A stretch of 12,962 bases of DNA from Bacillota bacterium (GCA_023451115.1 JAEXFV010000040.1:1-12962); one strand, 5' to 3'; shown: positions 1 to 7,589, counted from the stretch's first letter. Notes: generated by a model from the sequence alone, not told the origin. A program made the numbers and translations.

Positions 1-27
1 TAAAACAAGTAACGAATTATATTAAGT

Positions 28-1632
28 TTATACCTTGGGACCAGCCGCAACCAGAGCCTTACCAGCATCATTGCCAGTATATTTGGCAAAGTTCTTAATA
101 AAGCGGGCGGCCAGATCTTTCGCCTTGGCGTCCCACTCAGCTGCATCCGCATAGGTATCTCGCGGATCCAAAATCTTAGGATCCACGCCAGGCAACTGGG
201 TGGGTACTTCAAAATCAAAATAGGGGATCTTCTTCGTAGGCGCACCCACAATATCCCCATTGAGGATGGCGTCGATAATACCACGGGTGTCCTTAATGGA
301 AATCCGCTTACCGCTGCCGTTCCATCCGGTGTTAACCAGGTACGCCTTGGCGCCGCTCTTTTCCATCTTCTTCACCAGCTCTTCCCCATATTTGGTGGGG
401 TGCAGCTCTAGGAACGCCTGGCCAAAGCAGGCGGAGAACGTGGGGGTAGGTTCTACAATGCCCCGTTCAGTACCAGCTAGCTTGGCAGTGAAGCCGGAAA
501 GGAAGTAATATTGGGCCTGCTCATCGGTCAGTATGGACACAGGAGGCAACACGCCGAAAGCATCGGCAGAAAGGAAAATAACATTCTTGGCAGCAGGAGC
601 CGCGGATACGGGGCGCACAATCTTCTCAATATGGGTGATCGGATAAGATACCCGGGTATTCTCCGTGACGCTCTTGTCCGCAAAGTCGATCTTACCCTGG
701 GCGTCTAAGGTCACGTTCTCCAGCAAGGCATTGCGCTTGATGGCGTTATAGATGTCCGGTTCAGACTCTTTGTCCAGGTTGATTACCTTGGCATAGCAGC
801 CGCCCTCGAAATTAAACACGCCATTGTCATCCCAACCGTGCTCGTCGTCGCCAATGAGCAGGCGCTTGGGGTCAGTGGATAAGGTGGTTTTGCCCGTGCC
901 GGACAGGCCGAAGAACAGGGCGGTGTTTTCGCCGTTCATGTCTGTGTTGGCGGAGCAGTGCATGGATGCGATCCCCTTAAGTGGCAGGTAGTAGTTCATC
1001 ATGGAGAACATGCCCTTCTTCATCTCGCCGCCATACCAGGTGTTAATGATAACCGCCTCACGGCTGGTGATGTTAAAAGCAACCGCGGTCTCGGAATTGA
1101 GCCCTAGTTCCTTATAGTTGGCCACCTTAGCCTTGGAGGCGTTGAACATCACGAAATCAGGCGTAAAGTTTTCAAACTCCTCTGCCGTGGGCGTGATAAA
1201 CATGTTCCTGATAAAGTGGGCCTGCCAAGCCACTTCTACGATGAAACGCACAGCCATGCGGGTATCCACATTGGTACCGCAGAAAGCATCCACCACAAAC
1301 AGCTTTTTGTTTGAGAGTTCCTGGATCGCGATATCCTTAAGGGTGTGCCAAGTCTCCTCGGAGATCGGCTTGTTGTCGTTTTTGAATTCATCCGAGGTCC
1401 ACCAGACGGTATCTTTGGAATTCTCATCCATTACCAGATACTTATCCTTAGGAGAGCGCCCGGTGTAGATGCCAGTCATAACATTGACGGCGCCCATTTC
1501 GCTAACCTGCCCTTTTTCAAATCCTTCCAGACCCGGCTTTGTCTCTTCCTCAAACAGCATCTCATAAGAAGGATTGTGCACGATCTCGGTAGCACCGGCA
1601 ATACCATACTTGCTCAAATTAATCTCGGCCAT
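28..1632 (-). CDS. pckA: Phosphoenolpyruvate carboxykinase (ATP)
   Basis: Cytosolic enzyme that interconverts oxaloacetate + ATP and PEP + CO2 + ADP. It serves gluconeogenesis, or in many anaerobes runs in the carboxylating direction towards C4 acids. The 534-aa product has the family's usual length. Visible motifs (numbered from the chosen start): YTGRSPKDKY around 56-65 (substrate-binding Arg), the MKKGMFSMMNY metal-site lysines at 204-214, SMHCSAN with the metal-binding His near 225, the kinase P-loop GLSGTGKTT at 242-250, GDDEHGW at 261-267, the catalytic Arg in ENTRVSYP near 327, and the nucleotide-site segment NTGWNGSGKRISI from 434. I chose the ATG at 1632 over the in-frame ATG at 1653. 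It sits 9 nt behind an AGAGGT ribosome binding site that lies inside the longer reading, and MAEINLSKYG matches typical PckA starts. Single-gene unit with its own promoter. All key residues appear intact. Confidence 0.97.
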   Translation of the reverse strand: MAEINLSKYGIAGATEIVHNPSYEMLFEEETKPGLEGFEKGQVSEMGAVNVMTGIYTGRSPKDKYLVMDENSKDTVWWTSDEFKNDNKPISEETWHTLKDIAIQELSNKKLFVVDAFCGTNVDTRMAVRFIVEVAWQAHFIRNMFITPTAEEFENFTPDFVMFNASKAKVANYKELGLNSETAVAFNITSREAVIINTWYGGEMKKGMFSMMNYYLPLKGIASMHCSANTDMNGENTALFFGLSGTGKTTLSTDPKRLLIGDDEHGWDDNGVFNFEGGCYAKVINLDKESEPDIYNAIKRNALLENVTLDAQGKIDFADKSVTENTRVSYPITHIEKIVRPVSAAPAAKNVIFLSADAFGVLPPVSILTDEQAQYYFLSGFTAKLAGTERGIVEPTPTFSACFGQAFLELHPTKYGEELVKKMEKSGAKAYLVNTGWNGSGKRISIKDTRGIIDAILNGDIVGAPTKKIPYFDFEVPTQLPGVDPKILDPRDTYADAAEWDAKAKDLAARFIKNFAKYTGNDAGKALVAAGPKV

Positions 1633-1681
1633 GTGTATGCAACCTCTTTCCATAATATTATATTATTGATGCACGGCTCCC

Positions 1682-1694
1682 AAACAGCCTGTTT
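1682..1694. promoter_or_regulatory. Short perfect inverted repeat in the pckA leader
   Basis: AAACAG-C-CTGTTT is a perfect 6-bp inverted repeat with a 1-nt centre. It lies about 45 nt downstream of the predicted pckA start point and 50 nt before the start codon. The form suits a small DNA operator for a dimeric regulator, but no known operator consensus is matched and chance cannot be excluded. Confidence 0.25.
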
Positions 1695-1741
1695 TATAAC
1701 TACCGTCGGGAAAAGGCCCAATTTACGCATTTTACGTTATA

Positions 1742-1770
1742 ATCATACACTATAGGCTAGATAAAATCAA
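1742..1770 (-). promoter_or_regulatory. Predicted sigma-A promoter of pckA
   Basis: Read on the minus strand: TTGATT (1765-1770), a 17-nt spacer, then TATGAT (1742-1747). Transcription would start near 1735 and give a leader of about 100 nt before the pckA ATG. Matches are 4 of 6 at -35 and 5 of 6 at -10, with ideal spacing. The call rests on sequence match only. Confidence 0.6.
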
Positions 1771-2111
1771 TACATCGAACAAAATAATTCTCCCGCCATG
1801 GGCGGTTAGGGCGCATCCGGCAGAGCTGGATTTCATCCGGCCACCATCCCTTCTCATATCGCGTTTCTCCATTGGAGTGTAGCCCTTATTCTTCTACTTT
1901 TGAGGCCATTTATCCCAATAAGTGCTTGTTTGGCAGAAAAGCCATTCACCATCAGTCAGGCGGCCGCATCTTTGAAAAAGGCATAATCGCATATCATACA
2001 GCTATAAAATTTTATTATATTTATACCCAAAATGCCGTGCTGCCACCGCAACGGATATATCTGGCTACAAGAGCTGCCGCAGCCTCCCCAGGTGTAAGGG
2101 CAGTCCCTCCA
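1771..2111. other. Gene-free gap upstream of the pckA promoter
   Basis: About 340 nt between the importer terminator and the pckA promoter. I see no gene with a ribosome binding site; a long plus-strand ORF starting here runs antisense across the permease gene and is rejected. Small structures are present: CCGCC-ATG-GGCGG (1793-1805) followed on the minus strand by a T-rich run, CTCC-ATT-GGAG near 1868-1878, and GCATCCGGC/TCATCCGGC direct repeats near 1811-1842. A very AT-rich patch (2002-2025) contains TATAAT-like hexamers on the minus strand but no convincing -35. An unannotated small RNA is possible; I do not recognise one. Confidence 0.4.
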
Positions 2112-2157
2112 AAACTGAAAAAATCCCAGGATGCTATCCCCGGGATTTTTCCAGTTT
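2112..2157 (-). terminator. Intrinsic terminator of the ABC importer operon
   Basis: Nearly perfect long hairpin 54 nt past the permease stop. The left arm (2112-2132) begins AAACTG and contains AAAAAATCCC; the right arm (2136-2157) contains GGGATTTTT and ends CAGTTT. The loop is GCT with a small mismatch near the tip. On the minus strand the GGGATTTTTT side supplies the T-tract. The flanking A and T runs make it potentially bidirectional. Confidence 0.85.
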
Positions 2158-2210
2158 CATGTTTGGGTCTCTTTCTTATAAAAGCCGTCTTTCGTCCTAA
2201 ACCCGCTGGT

Positions 2211-3806
2211 TTACTCCGGGATAAAGCCTTTCTCGATAAGAAACTCCCTAGCAATATCATAGGGCAATTCTCCATCCTGCGCCCCCCGGTAGTTCATCGC
2301 CTGCATCTCCTCGTCGGTAACGGCCAACTGCAGCTCCATGCAGGCGTCATATACCTCCGGGTGATCCTCCAGCACCTGGTCGTTGACCATGCAGAACAAC
2401 ACATAAGGCGGGAAGAATCCCCGGTCATCTTCCAGCAGCTTCAGGTCATACTTTTGCAGCAAGCCATCCGTCTGGAACGTGACGATTACATCCACATCCC
2501 CGTTTTCCAGCGCCAGATACATGGGCGCCGCGCCGAAGGTAAGCGCCTCCTTAAATTCCAGGCCATATGCCTCGCAGGCGGGGAACAGGCCGTCCTTCTC
2601 CCGGGCGTAAAAGCTCTGGGAGCAGCCTATCACCATATCCGATGTGTTGATTTTAGCCAGGTCGGATACCTTTTCCAGCCCGTATTGCTCCGCCATCTCC
2701 CGGGGCACGGCAAAGACATATACATTGTTGGGGCCCAGCTGCCCTGCCGCGGTAATTCCGTATTCCTTCAAGCCTTCCGCCACGCCGTTATAGGTATCCT
2801 CTTTCGTCAACCCAGGATAAATCGGCAAGTTCAACCGCGTGGCATAATACGTTCCCGTGTAGGCCGGCACCAGGTTGACTTCATTGGATTGCAAAGCCTG
2901 CCACACCACCAGCCCATCCCCCATCGCATTGTTGCGGATCACCGGAATTCCTGTGCGGTTCTCAATCAGCTGGGCATACAGTTCGGATACAATCCGCTCT
3001 TCAATGTACTCGGTAGTGCCAATGGTCAACTTATATTCTCCCGACCAATCCACGCTGTCATATACAATGCTGCCCATTAGTAGCGCCAGCACCAGGATCG
3101 CTACCGTCAGCACCCGGCTGCGGTGGCGCTTTATTTTCGCTATCCGCTCCCGGGAAATTGCCGTACCCGCCAGCTGCAGGCTGATCGGAACCACGGACTT
3201 TTCAATCAGGCCGAAGATATAATCAATCCCCAATGCCAGAAGGCAGGCGGGAATGGCCCCCGATAATATCATGTTGGTATTGATAATCTGTATGCCGGCA
3301 TAAACCTGCTTGCCCAAACCGCCTCCGCCAATGAATGCGGCAATGGTGGCAGTTCCAATGGAATTCACCGCCGCCACCCGGATGCCTGCCATAATCACCG
3401 GCAAAGCAAGGGGTAACTGCACCTTGAATAGGATTTGCCGCCCTGTCATACCAATGCCCTTGGCCGCCTCCATCACGTTTTCATCAATGTTGGCAAGGCC
3501 GGTGTAGGTGTTTCGGATAATGGGCAGCAGCGCATACATGGCAATGATTACAATTGCCGTTTTATCCCCAATGCCGATAAGGGGAATGAACAATCCCATA
3601 AACGCCAGGCTGGGGATCGCCTGGATCACGCTGGAAACGCCCAGCACGGGCTTCCTCGCAGTGGGTATTCTGGCGATCAGCAGCCCCAGGGGAACGCCCA
3701 GCAATATGCCGCAGGCAACCGCCAGCATGCCAATGCGCAGGTGTTGCAAAGCATATCGCAGGATTAGCTCGGAATTCGCAGCCAAATACTCAAAAAAGCC
3801 AATCAT
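2211..3806 (-). CDS. Fused permease/substrate-binding protein of an osmoprotectant-type (OpuC/EgtU-like) ABC importer
   Basis: 531-aa fusion. Residues 1-205 form an ABC permease domain with hydrophobic segments near 23-45, 53-77, 82-97, 130-150 and 178-200. Its EAA-type coupling loop is at about 109-138 (ENVMEAAKGIGMTGRQIL...PLALP). A further membrane segment (231-249) tethers an extracellular OpuAC-type binding domain (about 256-531) to the outer face. Such fusions are known for quaternary-amine importers (OpuF, BusAB-like) and for the ergothioneine importer EgtU; sequence alone does not settle the substrate. The domain carries LVPAYTGT at 311-318, where relatives I recall usually have YPEYTGT, so one conserved acidic residue is replaced by Ala. 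The ATG at 3806 follows a GAGGAGG site and overlaps the ATPase stop as ATGA, indicating translational coupling. Likely assembles with the upstream ATPase. Confidence 0.9.
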   Translation of the reverse strand: MIGFFEYLAANSELILRYALQHLRIGMLAVACGILLGVPLGLLIARIPTARKPVLGVSSVIQAIPSLAFMGLFIPLIGIGDKTAIVIIAMYALLPIIRNTYTGLANIDENVMEAAKGIGMTGRQILFKVQLPLALPVIMAGIRVAAVNSIGTATIAAFIGGGGLGKQVYAGIQIINTNMILSGAIPACLLALGIDYIFGLIEKSVVPISLQLAGTAISRERIAKIKRHRSRVLTVAILVLALLMGSIVYDSVDWSGEYKLTIGTTEYIEERIVSELYAQLIENRTGIPVIRNNAMGDGLVVWQALQSNEVNLVPAYTGTYYATRLNLPIYPGLTKEDTYNGVAEGLKEYGITAAGQLGPNNVYVFAVPREMAEQYGLEKVSDLAKINTSDMVIGCSQSFYAREKDGLFPACEAYGLEFKEALTFGAAPMYLALENGDVDVIVTFQTDGLLQKYDLKLLEDDRGFFPPYVLFCMVNDQVLEDHPEVYDACMELQLAVTDEEMQAMNYRGAQDGELPYDIAREFLIEKGFIPE

Positions 3807-4942
3807 TGGACAACCTCCTCTCCATGGGCGTCAAATTGCCGTCCAAAGGTTGTCAAAAGGGCACTCATGGTTACAAGCCCCAGGAGATGGCCATTGCTAT
3901 CTACAACAGGGATTGTGCGGCTTCCGGTTTCGTTCAGCTTGCCCAACAGCCATACAATGTCCCGGTTGGGCGCTGCCGTCACTACAGGGGGCTTCATAAT
4001 GCTTCCGCAGGCGGTCTGCTTATCCTGGCATTCCAGGATTGCCCGGGCCGTGGCCACCCCCAGCAGTCGTTTGTTATCGTCCAGCACCAGCACGCTGTCC
4101 ACATGTTCCGAACGCATGATTTCCATCGCTTTAAACACCGGCAAATCCACCGGCACCGCATAAGGCTCGGTAATCATAATATCTTCTGCCCGGATAAACT
4201 CCGGTTTGCTCCACAGTCGTTTGGGGCCTACAAACCTGGCTACATAGTCGTTGGCTGGCTCTTTTAATATGGTTTCCGGCGTATCATACTGCACCAACTC
4301 CCCATCGTTCAGGATGGCGATCTTGTCCGCAATCCGGATCGCTTCATCCATGTCATGGGTGACAAACACAATGGTCTTCTTCATGTTGGCCTGCAAAAAA
4401 AGCAGCTCATCCTGCAATTGATTGCGGGTGATAGGGTCCAAAGCCGAAAACGGTTCATCCATTAAAATGATATCAGGGTCTGTGGCAAACGCCCTTGCCA
4501 CGCCTACCCGCTGGAGCTGTCCTCCGGAAAGCTGTGTCGGATACCGGTCCAGATATTGATCCGGCTCCAGCCCTACCATATCCATCAGTTTCTTCGTGCG
4601 CTGGGTAATCTCCGCCTTCTCTTGTTTTTGCAACGTAGGGATGATTTCGATGTTTTCCCGCACCGTCATGTGGGGAAATAAGCCTGTTTGCTGAATTACA
4701 TACCCCATATGGCGCCTCAGGTCAATGGGGTCTTGCTCCATAATGTCCTGGTCATGGATAAAGATCTTGCCGGAGGTGATCTTTACCAGCCGGTTAATCA
4801 TTTTCAGACAAGTGGTTTTCCCGCACCCGGAAGGGCCGATCAAGGTCACAATTTTCCCTTTGGGTACGGTGAAGCTGATGTTGTGCACAACCTCTTGCGC
4901 CTGTCCTCTGTAGGTTTTACTTACATTTTCAAATCTGATCAA
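3803..4942 (-). CDS. ABC importer ATPase with tandem CBS domains (OpuCA/ProV/EgtV family)
   Basis: 379-aa ATP-hydrolysing subunit energising the fused permease encoded directly downstream. Walker A GPSGCGKTT at 36-44, Q-loop near YVIQQTGLF (81-89), signature LSGGQLQR at 138-145, Walker B IILMDEP at 158-164, switch His in VTHD at about 196. After residue 240 there are two CBS repeats (about 250-310 and 315-370). In this family CBS domains sense ionic strength or bind c-di-AMP; which applies here is not visible. The start is TTG, not ATG: it lies 9 nt behind AAAGGGG (minus-strand reading of 4952-4958) and gives the family's usual N-terminus MIRFENVSKTY. It overlaps the permease gene by 4 nt. 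The leader to the nearest clear promoter is unusually long (about 350 nt) and contains a terminator-like hairpin. Confidence 0.92.
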   Translation of the reverse strand: MIRFENVSKTYRGQAQEVVHNISFTVPKGKIVTLIGPSGCGKTTCLKMINRLVKITSGKIFIHDQDIMEQDPIDLRRHMGYVIQQTGLFPHMTVRENIEIIPTLQKQEKAEITQRTKKLMDMVGLEPDQYLDRYPTQLSGGQLQRVGVARAFATDPDIILMDEPFSALDPITRNQLQDELLFLQANMKKTIVFVTHDMDEAIRIADKIAILNDGELVQYDTPETILKEPANDYVARFVGPKRLWSKPEFIRAEDIMITEPYAVPVDLPVFKAMEIMRSEHVDSVLVLDDNKRLLGVATARAILECQDKQTACGSIMKPPVVTAAPNRDIVWLLGKLNETGSRTIPVVDSNGHLLGLVTMSALLTTFGRQFDAHGEEVVQ

Positions 4943-5093
4943 CGATTGTTTCCCCTTTCTTTTTACTTGTTTTTTAGATAAAGGTCACACTCCTTTCCTC
5001 CTTGTATTTCATACGGATACGCCGCCAAAATGCTCCGGCAAATGGGCACACAAATATACCCCGCGCGGTGTTCCGTGAAGGAAGCATAATGAA

Positions 5094-5291
5094 TCAAAGC
5101 CCACGGCTTTGGCACAGCGTTGTTTCAACTTTCCAAAGCCTATGAGTTTTAAACGCCATCACTATTACAACGCACAACCCTGCCAAAGAAAAAACAGGGG
5201 CAATCAAAGCGCAAGCTTTGACATTGTTCCCTATTGAAGTCCCCAACGTCCCGGGGCTCAGAGGGTAGTTTGCGAAATCAGCTATAGACAT
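5094..5291 (-). CDS. Doubtful 65-aa ORF with one hydrophobic segment
   Basis: Starts MSIADFANYPLSPGTLG and has one membrane-length hydrophobic stretch (about residues 27-46, KACALIAPVF...VVIVMAF). There is no Shine-Dalgarno: the ATG lies only about 6 nt after the predicted transcription start, so it would be nearly leaderless. A terminator-like hairpin lies inside the frame. A second frame overlapping the end continues FDSLCFLHGTPRG... to 5009, so a single frameshift would yield about 95 residues. It may be a leader peptide, a remnant of a gene or genomic repeat, or not coding. I do not recognise the sequence. Confidence 0.2.
   Translation of the reverse strand: MSIADFANYPLSPGTLGTSIGNNVKACALIAPVFSLAGLCVVIVMAFKTHRLWKVETTLCQSRGL
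5189..5231 (-). terminator. Terminator-like hairpin inside the importer leader
   Basis: Minus-strand reading: GGG, two unpaired A, CAAT, two-nt bulge, CAAAGC, TTGC loop, GCTTTG, ATTG, then CCC, followed by TG and TTTTTTCTTT. This is a stem of about 13 bp plus a T-run, the form of an intrinsic terminator. It lies about 65 nt after the predicted transcription start and about 245 nt before the ATPase start codon. It would therefore act either as an attenuator or as the end of a short independent transcript. Confidence 0.55.
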
Positions 5292-5303
5292 GCTTTATTT
5301 ATT

Positions 5304-5333
5304 AGTATACACAATTTTTTTGCATTAGGACAA
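5304..5333 (-). promoter_or_regulatory. Predicted promoter upstream of the ABC importer leader
   Basis: Minus strand: TTGTCC (5328-5333), 18-nt spacer, TATACT (5304-5309). It sits just below the glnN terminator, so it is the first opportunity for new transcription. The start would be near 5297, six bases before the ATG of the doubtful 65-aa ORF. The importer may instead use an unseen nearer promoter. Confidence 0.45.
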
Positions 5334-5340
5334 GGATTAA

Positions 5341-5380
5341 AATAAAAAAATAAGAGACTGTGGCATTTTTCGCCACAGTC
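5341..5380 (-). terminator. Intrinsic terminator of glnN
   Basis: Perfect 9-bp stem GACTGTGGC/GCCACAGTC (5356-5364 with 5372-5380) around a 7-nt loop. On the minus strand it is followed by TC and TTATTTTTTTATTTT. It lies 20 nt past the glnN stop codon. Confidence 0.9.
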
Positions 5381-5399
5381 CTTATGCATTTCCCATTAT

Positions 5400-7517
5400 T
5401 TATACAATATGAAATATCATTTCACCATAAGATGGCAAAGGCCAGTATTCCTTATCCACCACCCGCTCCAGTTCATCTGCAGCCTTGCGCATGCGCTCCA
5501 TCAGGGGCTGAATTCGCTCCCGCATGTTCAACGCCCTCTGATAGCTGTCCCCATCTTCCTTCACAACCGAATTCAACTCTGCCGCCAGCGTCTCAATGGC
5601 ATCGTCGAAATCAGCGATACGGCCGCACAGGTCGTTTAGTACCCTTTTTTGAGCAGCCGTGGTTGCCCCTGCCTGCTCCGCTTGGTTGGCCGCCTGCGCA
5701 ATGGCCCCGCTATAGCGGATGCAGGCCGGCAGCAGCTTTTGCCTTGCAATTTTCAGCATGGTTACGGCTTCAATGCGGGACATTTGTGCAAAATTGCTCC
5801 AGCCAATATCCCTGCGGGCAATCAGTTCTCCTTCCCCCAACACACCATGCCGGGCAAACAGTGCCTGCAGGGCCTCATCCCCCATCACGCCGATAGCGTC
5901 CACCGTGTTGCTGATAATCGGCAGCCCTCTTCGCTGTGCTTCTACAGCCCATTCCTCAGCATAGTTGTTTCCGTTGAATAAAATGCGCTGATGTTCCCGC
6001 ACCAGGCTGCCCAACACCTGCTGCCAAGCCTGGGCCGCATCCGGGGCAGCCTCCAGTTCGTCCGCGATTTTCATCAAACTGTCCGCCACGATGGTGTTGA
6101 GCACCGTGTTGGGCATGCCCAGGGATTGGGAGGAACCCACCATGCGAAACTCAAATTTATTGCCGGTAAACGCAAAGGGGGACGTGCGGTTGCGGTCCGT
6201 ATCGTCTTTATGCAGCACTGGAAGGGTGGAAACCCCCATACGCATGTGTTCCTTTTCATGGTGGGTCGCGCCGTTGCCTGCCGCAAGCTCCATCAGTTCT
6301 TCGTACAAAGCATTGCCAATGAAAATGGAGATAATGGGCGGCGGCGCTTCATGTCCCCCCAAGCGGTGCTGGTTACCCAACGTAGCGCAAGCCATGCGCA
6401 GCGCCGGAGCATATTCATCCACCGCTGCGATCACCGCTACAAAAAAGGTAAGGAACCGCCGGTTATCCCCTTTTTTATCCGGCTTGAGCAAATTTATGCC
6501 GCTATCCGTCAGCAGGCTCCAGTTATCATGTTTTCCGCTGCCGTTAACGCCTGCAAACGGCTTTTCATGCAACAGGCAGGTAAAGCCGTGCCGGTCCGCA
6601 ATGCGGCGCATCTGCTCCATAATGATCTGGTTGTGGTCGGTGGCCACGTTGGCGGATGCAAACAGGGGTGCCAGCTCATATTGGGCTGGAGCGGCCTCGT
6701 TGTGCTGGGTTTTGGCAGGCACGCCCAAGCGCCACAGCGCCTCATTCAACTCCCGCATAAAGCCGGTAACCCGTTCCGGGGTTGCGGCATAATACTGGTC
6801 GGATAATTCCTGGCCTTTTGAGGGCTGCGTGCCAAACAGGGTGCGCCCGGTATAAACCAGATCCTTCCGTTTGAGGAAGTGGCGTTTGTCCACCAAAAAA
6901 TATTCCTGCTCCCCGCCCACGGTGGGAGTAACATGCTTCACATCTTCCATGCCCAGCAGCTTCAGCACACGCACCGCCTGGCGGGACACTGCCTCCATTG
7001 AGCGGAGCAGCGGCGTTTTTTCATCCAACGCTTCACCGGAAAAAGCGCAAAAGGCCGTAGGGATGCACAGCGTGCAGGTACCCTGGGGGTCCTGCTTCAC
7101 AAACGCGGGGCTGGTGCAATCCCAGGTGGTGTATCCCCGGGCCTCAAACGTGGCCCGCAGCCCGCCGGATGGGAAGGAGGAGCCATCCGCCTCTCCCTTA
7201 ATCAGCGCCTTGCCGGAAAACGACAGCATAGGCCCGCCGTCCAGTCCGGAAAGCTCTAAAAAACTATCGTGTTTTTCTGCAGTAGACCCCGTCATTGGCT
7301 GAAACCAATGGGTATAATGGGTAGCGCCTTTTTCCAGCGCCCATTCTTTCATCGCTGTGGCCACCGCTTCCGCCACCTCATAGGTTAGCTCGCTGCCTTC
7401 GTCCATGGTGCGGCGCAAGGCCTGGTACGTTTCCGGAGACAGGCGCTGCCGCATTACGGCATCCGTAAATACATCGCTGCCAAAGGCAGCCAGTCCTGCG
7501 GGGATGGTATGCTCCAT
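5400..7517 (-). CDS. glnN: Glutamine synthetase type III
   Basis: Cytosolic enzyme that makes glutamine from glutamate, ammonia and ATP. It belongs to the large type III (GSIII) family found in Bacteroidota, cyanobacteria and many Clostridia. The 705-aa length is typical (about 700) and well above the 440-470 aa of type I. Family-defining motifs: THYTHWFQPMTG at 66-77, GGEQEYFLV at 201-209 (metal-binding glutamates), QHNEAAPAQYEL at 271-282, HEKPFAGVNGSGKHDNW at 317-333 (ammonia/glutamate site) and RLGGHEAPPPIISIF at 385-399. The ATG at 7517 follows AAGGAG by 7 nt and yields the normal N-terminus (AFGSDVFTDAVMRQRL). It is monocistronic, with its own promoter and terminator. No GlnR-type operator was seen, but a perfect palindrome covers the -35 region. 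Nothing is missing. Confidence 0.97.
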   Translation of the reverse strand: MEHTIPAGLAAFGSDVFTDAVMRQRLSPETYQALRRTMDEGSELTYEVAEAVATAMKEWALEKGATHYTHWFQPMTGSTAEKHDSFLELSGLDGGPMLSFSGKALIKGEADGSSFPSGGLRATFEARGYTTWDCTSPAFVKQDPQGTCTLCIPTAFCAFSGEALDEKTPLLRSMEAVSRQAVRVLKLLGMEDVKHVTPTVGGEQEYFLVDKRHFLKRKDLVYTGRTLFGTQPSKGQELSDQYYAATPERVTGFMRELNEALWRLGVPAKTQHNEAAPAQYELAPLFASANVATDHNQIIMEQMRRIADRHGFTCLLHEKPFAGVNGSGKHDNWSLLTDSGINLLKPDKKGDNRRFLTFFVAVIAAVDEYAPALRMACATLGNQHRLGGHEAPPPIISIFIGNALYEELMELAAGNGATHHEKEHMRMGVSTLPVLHKDDTDRNRTSPFAFTGNKFEFRMVGSSQSLGMPNTVLNTIVADSLMKIADELEAAPDAAQAWQQVLGSLVREHQRILFNGNNYAEEWAVEAQRRGLPIISNTVDAIGVMGDEALQALFARHGVLGEGELIARRDIGWSNFAQMSRIEAVTMLKIARQKLLPACIRYSGAIAQAANQAEQAGATTAAQKRVLNDLCGRIADFDDAIETLAAELNSVVKEDGDSYQRALNMRERIQPLMERMRKAADELERVVDKEYWPLPSYGEMIFHIV

Positions 7518-7546
7518 TCAGGTTCTCCTTTTTCTATTTGCTGCAC

Positions 7547-7574
7547 TTTATAAGATAACACAAAAAGTGGTCAA
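7547..7574 (-). promoter_or_regulatory. Predicted glnN promoter
   Basis: Minus strand: TTGACC (7569-7574), 16-nt spacer, TATAAA (7547-7552). Transcription would start near 7540, leaving a leader of about 23 nt that just contains the AAGGAG site. The -35 hexamer lies in one arm of the palindrome at 7570-7589. Confidence 0.6.
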
Positions 7575-7589
7575 AGCAAAAGCTTTGAC
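7570..7589. repeat. Perfect palindrome overlapping the glnN -35 box
   Basis: GTCAAAGC-AAAA-GCTTTGAC is an 8-bp perfect inverted repeat with a 4-nt centre. The arm nearest the gene contains the -35 hexamer. As DNA it would suit a repressor or activator site; as RNA a hairpin. A near-identical core (TCAAAGC-GCAA-GCTTTGA) occurs at 5204-5221 in the importer leader. Confidence 0.5.

Larger units (their letters stand above)
4943..5303 (-). other. Long leader of the ABC importer operon
   Basis: Gene-poor stretch between the predicted promoter (5304-5333) and the ATPase start. Read on the minus strand it holds in order: a 65-codon ORF that starts almost at the transcription start; a terminator-like hairpin (5189-5231) inside that ORF; a second hairpin CAAAGCC-CAC-GGCTTTG (5095-5111); a second open frame overlapping the ORF's end and closing at 5009; and an orphan strong Shine-Dalgarno AAGGAGG (4997-5003) that serves only a GTG-TGA start-stop pair (4985-4990). 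The real ATPase ribosome binding site follows. This could be an attenuator, an independent small transcript, or a decayed or repeated element. No known riboswitch class was recognised. Confidence 0.45.

Noticed and set aside
1633..1653. Seven-residue N-terminal extension of PckA (MERGCIH)
   Set aside because: The extension covers the AGAGGT ribosome binding site of the downstream ATG, and the family normally begins at the MAEINL-type start.
1872..3080. 402-aa plus-strand ORF from the pckA upstream gap into the importer
   Set aside because: Most of it is antisense to the permease/binding-protein gene. There is no ribosome binding site and no recognisable domain.
5991..6806. 271-aa plus-strand ORF inside glnN
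   Set aside because: Antisense shadow of conserved GSIII sequence.
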